From NCBI GenBank assembly GCA_017613815.1, contig JAGADB010000157.1, positions 1 to 5,215 of the forward strand: a stretch of 5,215 nt of DNA, in the 5' to 3' direction. Below are positions 4,949-5,215 of the stretch, piece after piece (position 1 is the first letter of the stretch; the number at the start of each line of letters is the position of its first letter). Made by a program: the position numbers and the translations under genes. The notes beneath the pieces are model-generated. The model ran no database searches and was not told the DNA's origin. It worked only from the letters and a program-made list of their open reading frames with translations. This stretch comes from Clostridia bacterium. GTDB taxonomy: Bacteria > Bacillota > Clostridia > Oscillospirales > CAG-382.

Positions 4949-5215
4949 ATGGCAGAAACGAAAATACCCTACAAAATTTACCTCGACGAAAGCGAAATCC
5001 CGAGCGCGTGGTATAACGTCCGCGCGGACATGAAAAACAAGCCCGCGCCCCTTCTCAATCCCGGCACGTATAAACCCCTTACCGCAGAAGAAATGAGCGC
5101 GATATTCTGCTCGGAACTCGTCGAGCAGGAGCTCGACAACGAAACCGCGTTTATTGAAATCCCGAAAGAAATAAAGGATTTCTATAAGATGTACCGCCCG
5201 TCGCCGCTCGTGCGC
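4949..5215 (+). CDS. trpB: tryptophan synthase beta chain, TrpB2 type (5' part only)
   Basis: The first 89 codons are present and the frame is open to the window edge. TrpB uses pyridoxal phosphate to join indole and L-serine into L-tryptophan. The N-terminal extension identifies the TrpB2 branch, not the usual TrpA-partnered TrpB1. The IPSAWYNVRADM motif (residues 17-28), the run of prolines and PGTYKPLT, the segment EMSAIFCSELVEQEL, IPKEIKDFYKM and RPSPLVR all sit where TrpB2 proteins have them. The PLP lysine lies beyond the edge. AGGAG at 4936-4940 is eight bases ahead of the ATG at 4949-4951. The 45-base gap after the reductase holds no convincing promoter, terminator or room for a T-box, so it is probably co-transcribed. 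TrpB2 often acts without TrpA and may salvage indole. No trpA is visible in the window, but the gene's downstream side is not included. Confidence 0.92.
   Translation, partial: MAETKIPYKIYLDESEIPSAWYNVRADMKNKPAPLLNPGTYKPLTAEEMSAIFCSELVEQELDNETAFIEIPKEIKDFYKMYRPSPLVR

Noticed and set aside
1..5215. CRISPR array, insertion sequence, phage or defence system
   Set aside because: No spaced direct repeats, transposase, terminal inverted repeats or phage-type genes are seen. The tRNA gene has no integrase beside it and no visible duplicated 3' end in this window.

Overview
The window looks like a piece of chromosome from an anaerobic Gram-positive bacterium of the Firmicutes/Clostridia type, with a GC content that looks close to half. 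This rests on strong AGGAGG-type ribosome binding sites, a consensus TTGACA/TATAAT promoter, an elongator tRNA-Met resembling the Bacillus type, a cohesin-like secreted protein, an aldo/keto reductase with a ferredoxin-like tail, and a TrpB2-type tryptophan synthase beta chain. The assignment is inference; no marker in the window fixes the taxon.

Left part, minus strand (20-2620). A tRNA-Met(CAU) gene (20-96) has its own consensus promoter (126-154). Upstream of it lies a long minus-strand coding region (202-2559) that ends in an intrinsic terminator (173-199). This region encodes one recognisable fusion protein of 785 codons: a sugar-1-phosphate nucleotidyltransferase domain, a left-handed beta-helix of hexapeptide repeats, and a phosphohexomutase-like half whose catalytic motifs are degenerate. 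It is interrupted by a single in-frame TGA (1906-1908), exactly where the family motif G-x-W-x-D-I-G has its tryptophan. The reading frame is otherwise intact on both sides.

Centre (2560-2681). A 122-base divergent intergenic region carries candidate back-to-back promoters for the minus-strand gene and a plus-strand gene.

Right part, plus strand (2682-5215). The first gene encodes a secreted protein with a signal peptide, a cohesin-like domain, a Lys/Asp/Glu-rich linker and an Fn3-like C-terminal domain. A strong hairpin (3737-3760) follows. Next come an aldo/keto reductase with two C-terminal Cys clusters (3791-4903) and, 45 bases on, the first 89 codons of trpB2, which runs off the window. 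The reductase and trpB2 are probably co-transcribed.

The genes do not form one obvious pathway: sugar-nucleotide or cell-envelope work on the left, an exported protein in the middle, and redox and tryptophan metabolism on the right. I see no CRISPR array, insertion sequence, phage gene or defence system. The observation most worth a second look is the TGA at a conserved Trp in an otherwise open fusion gene.
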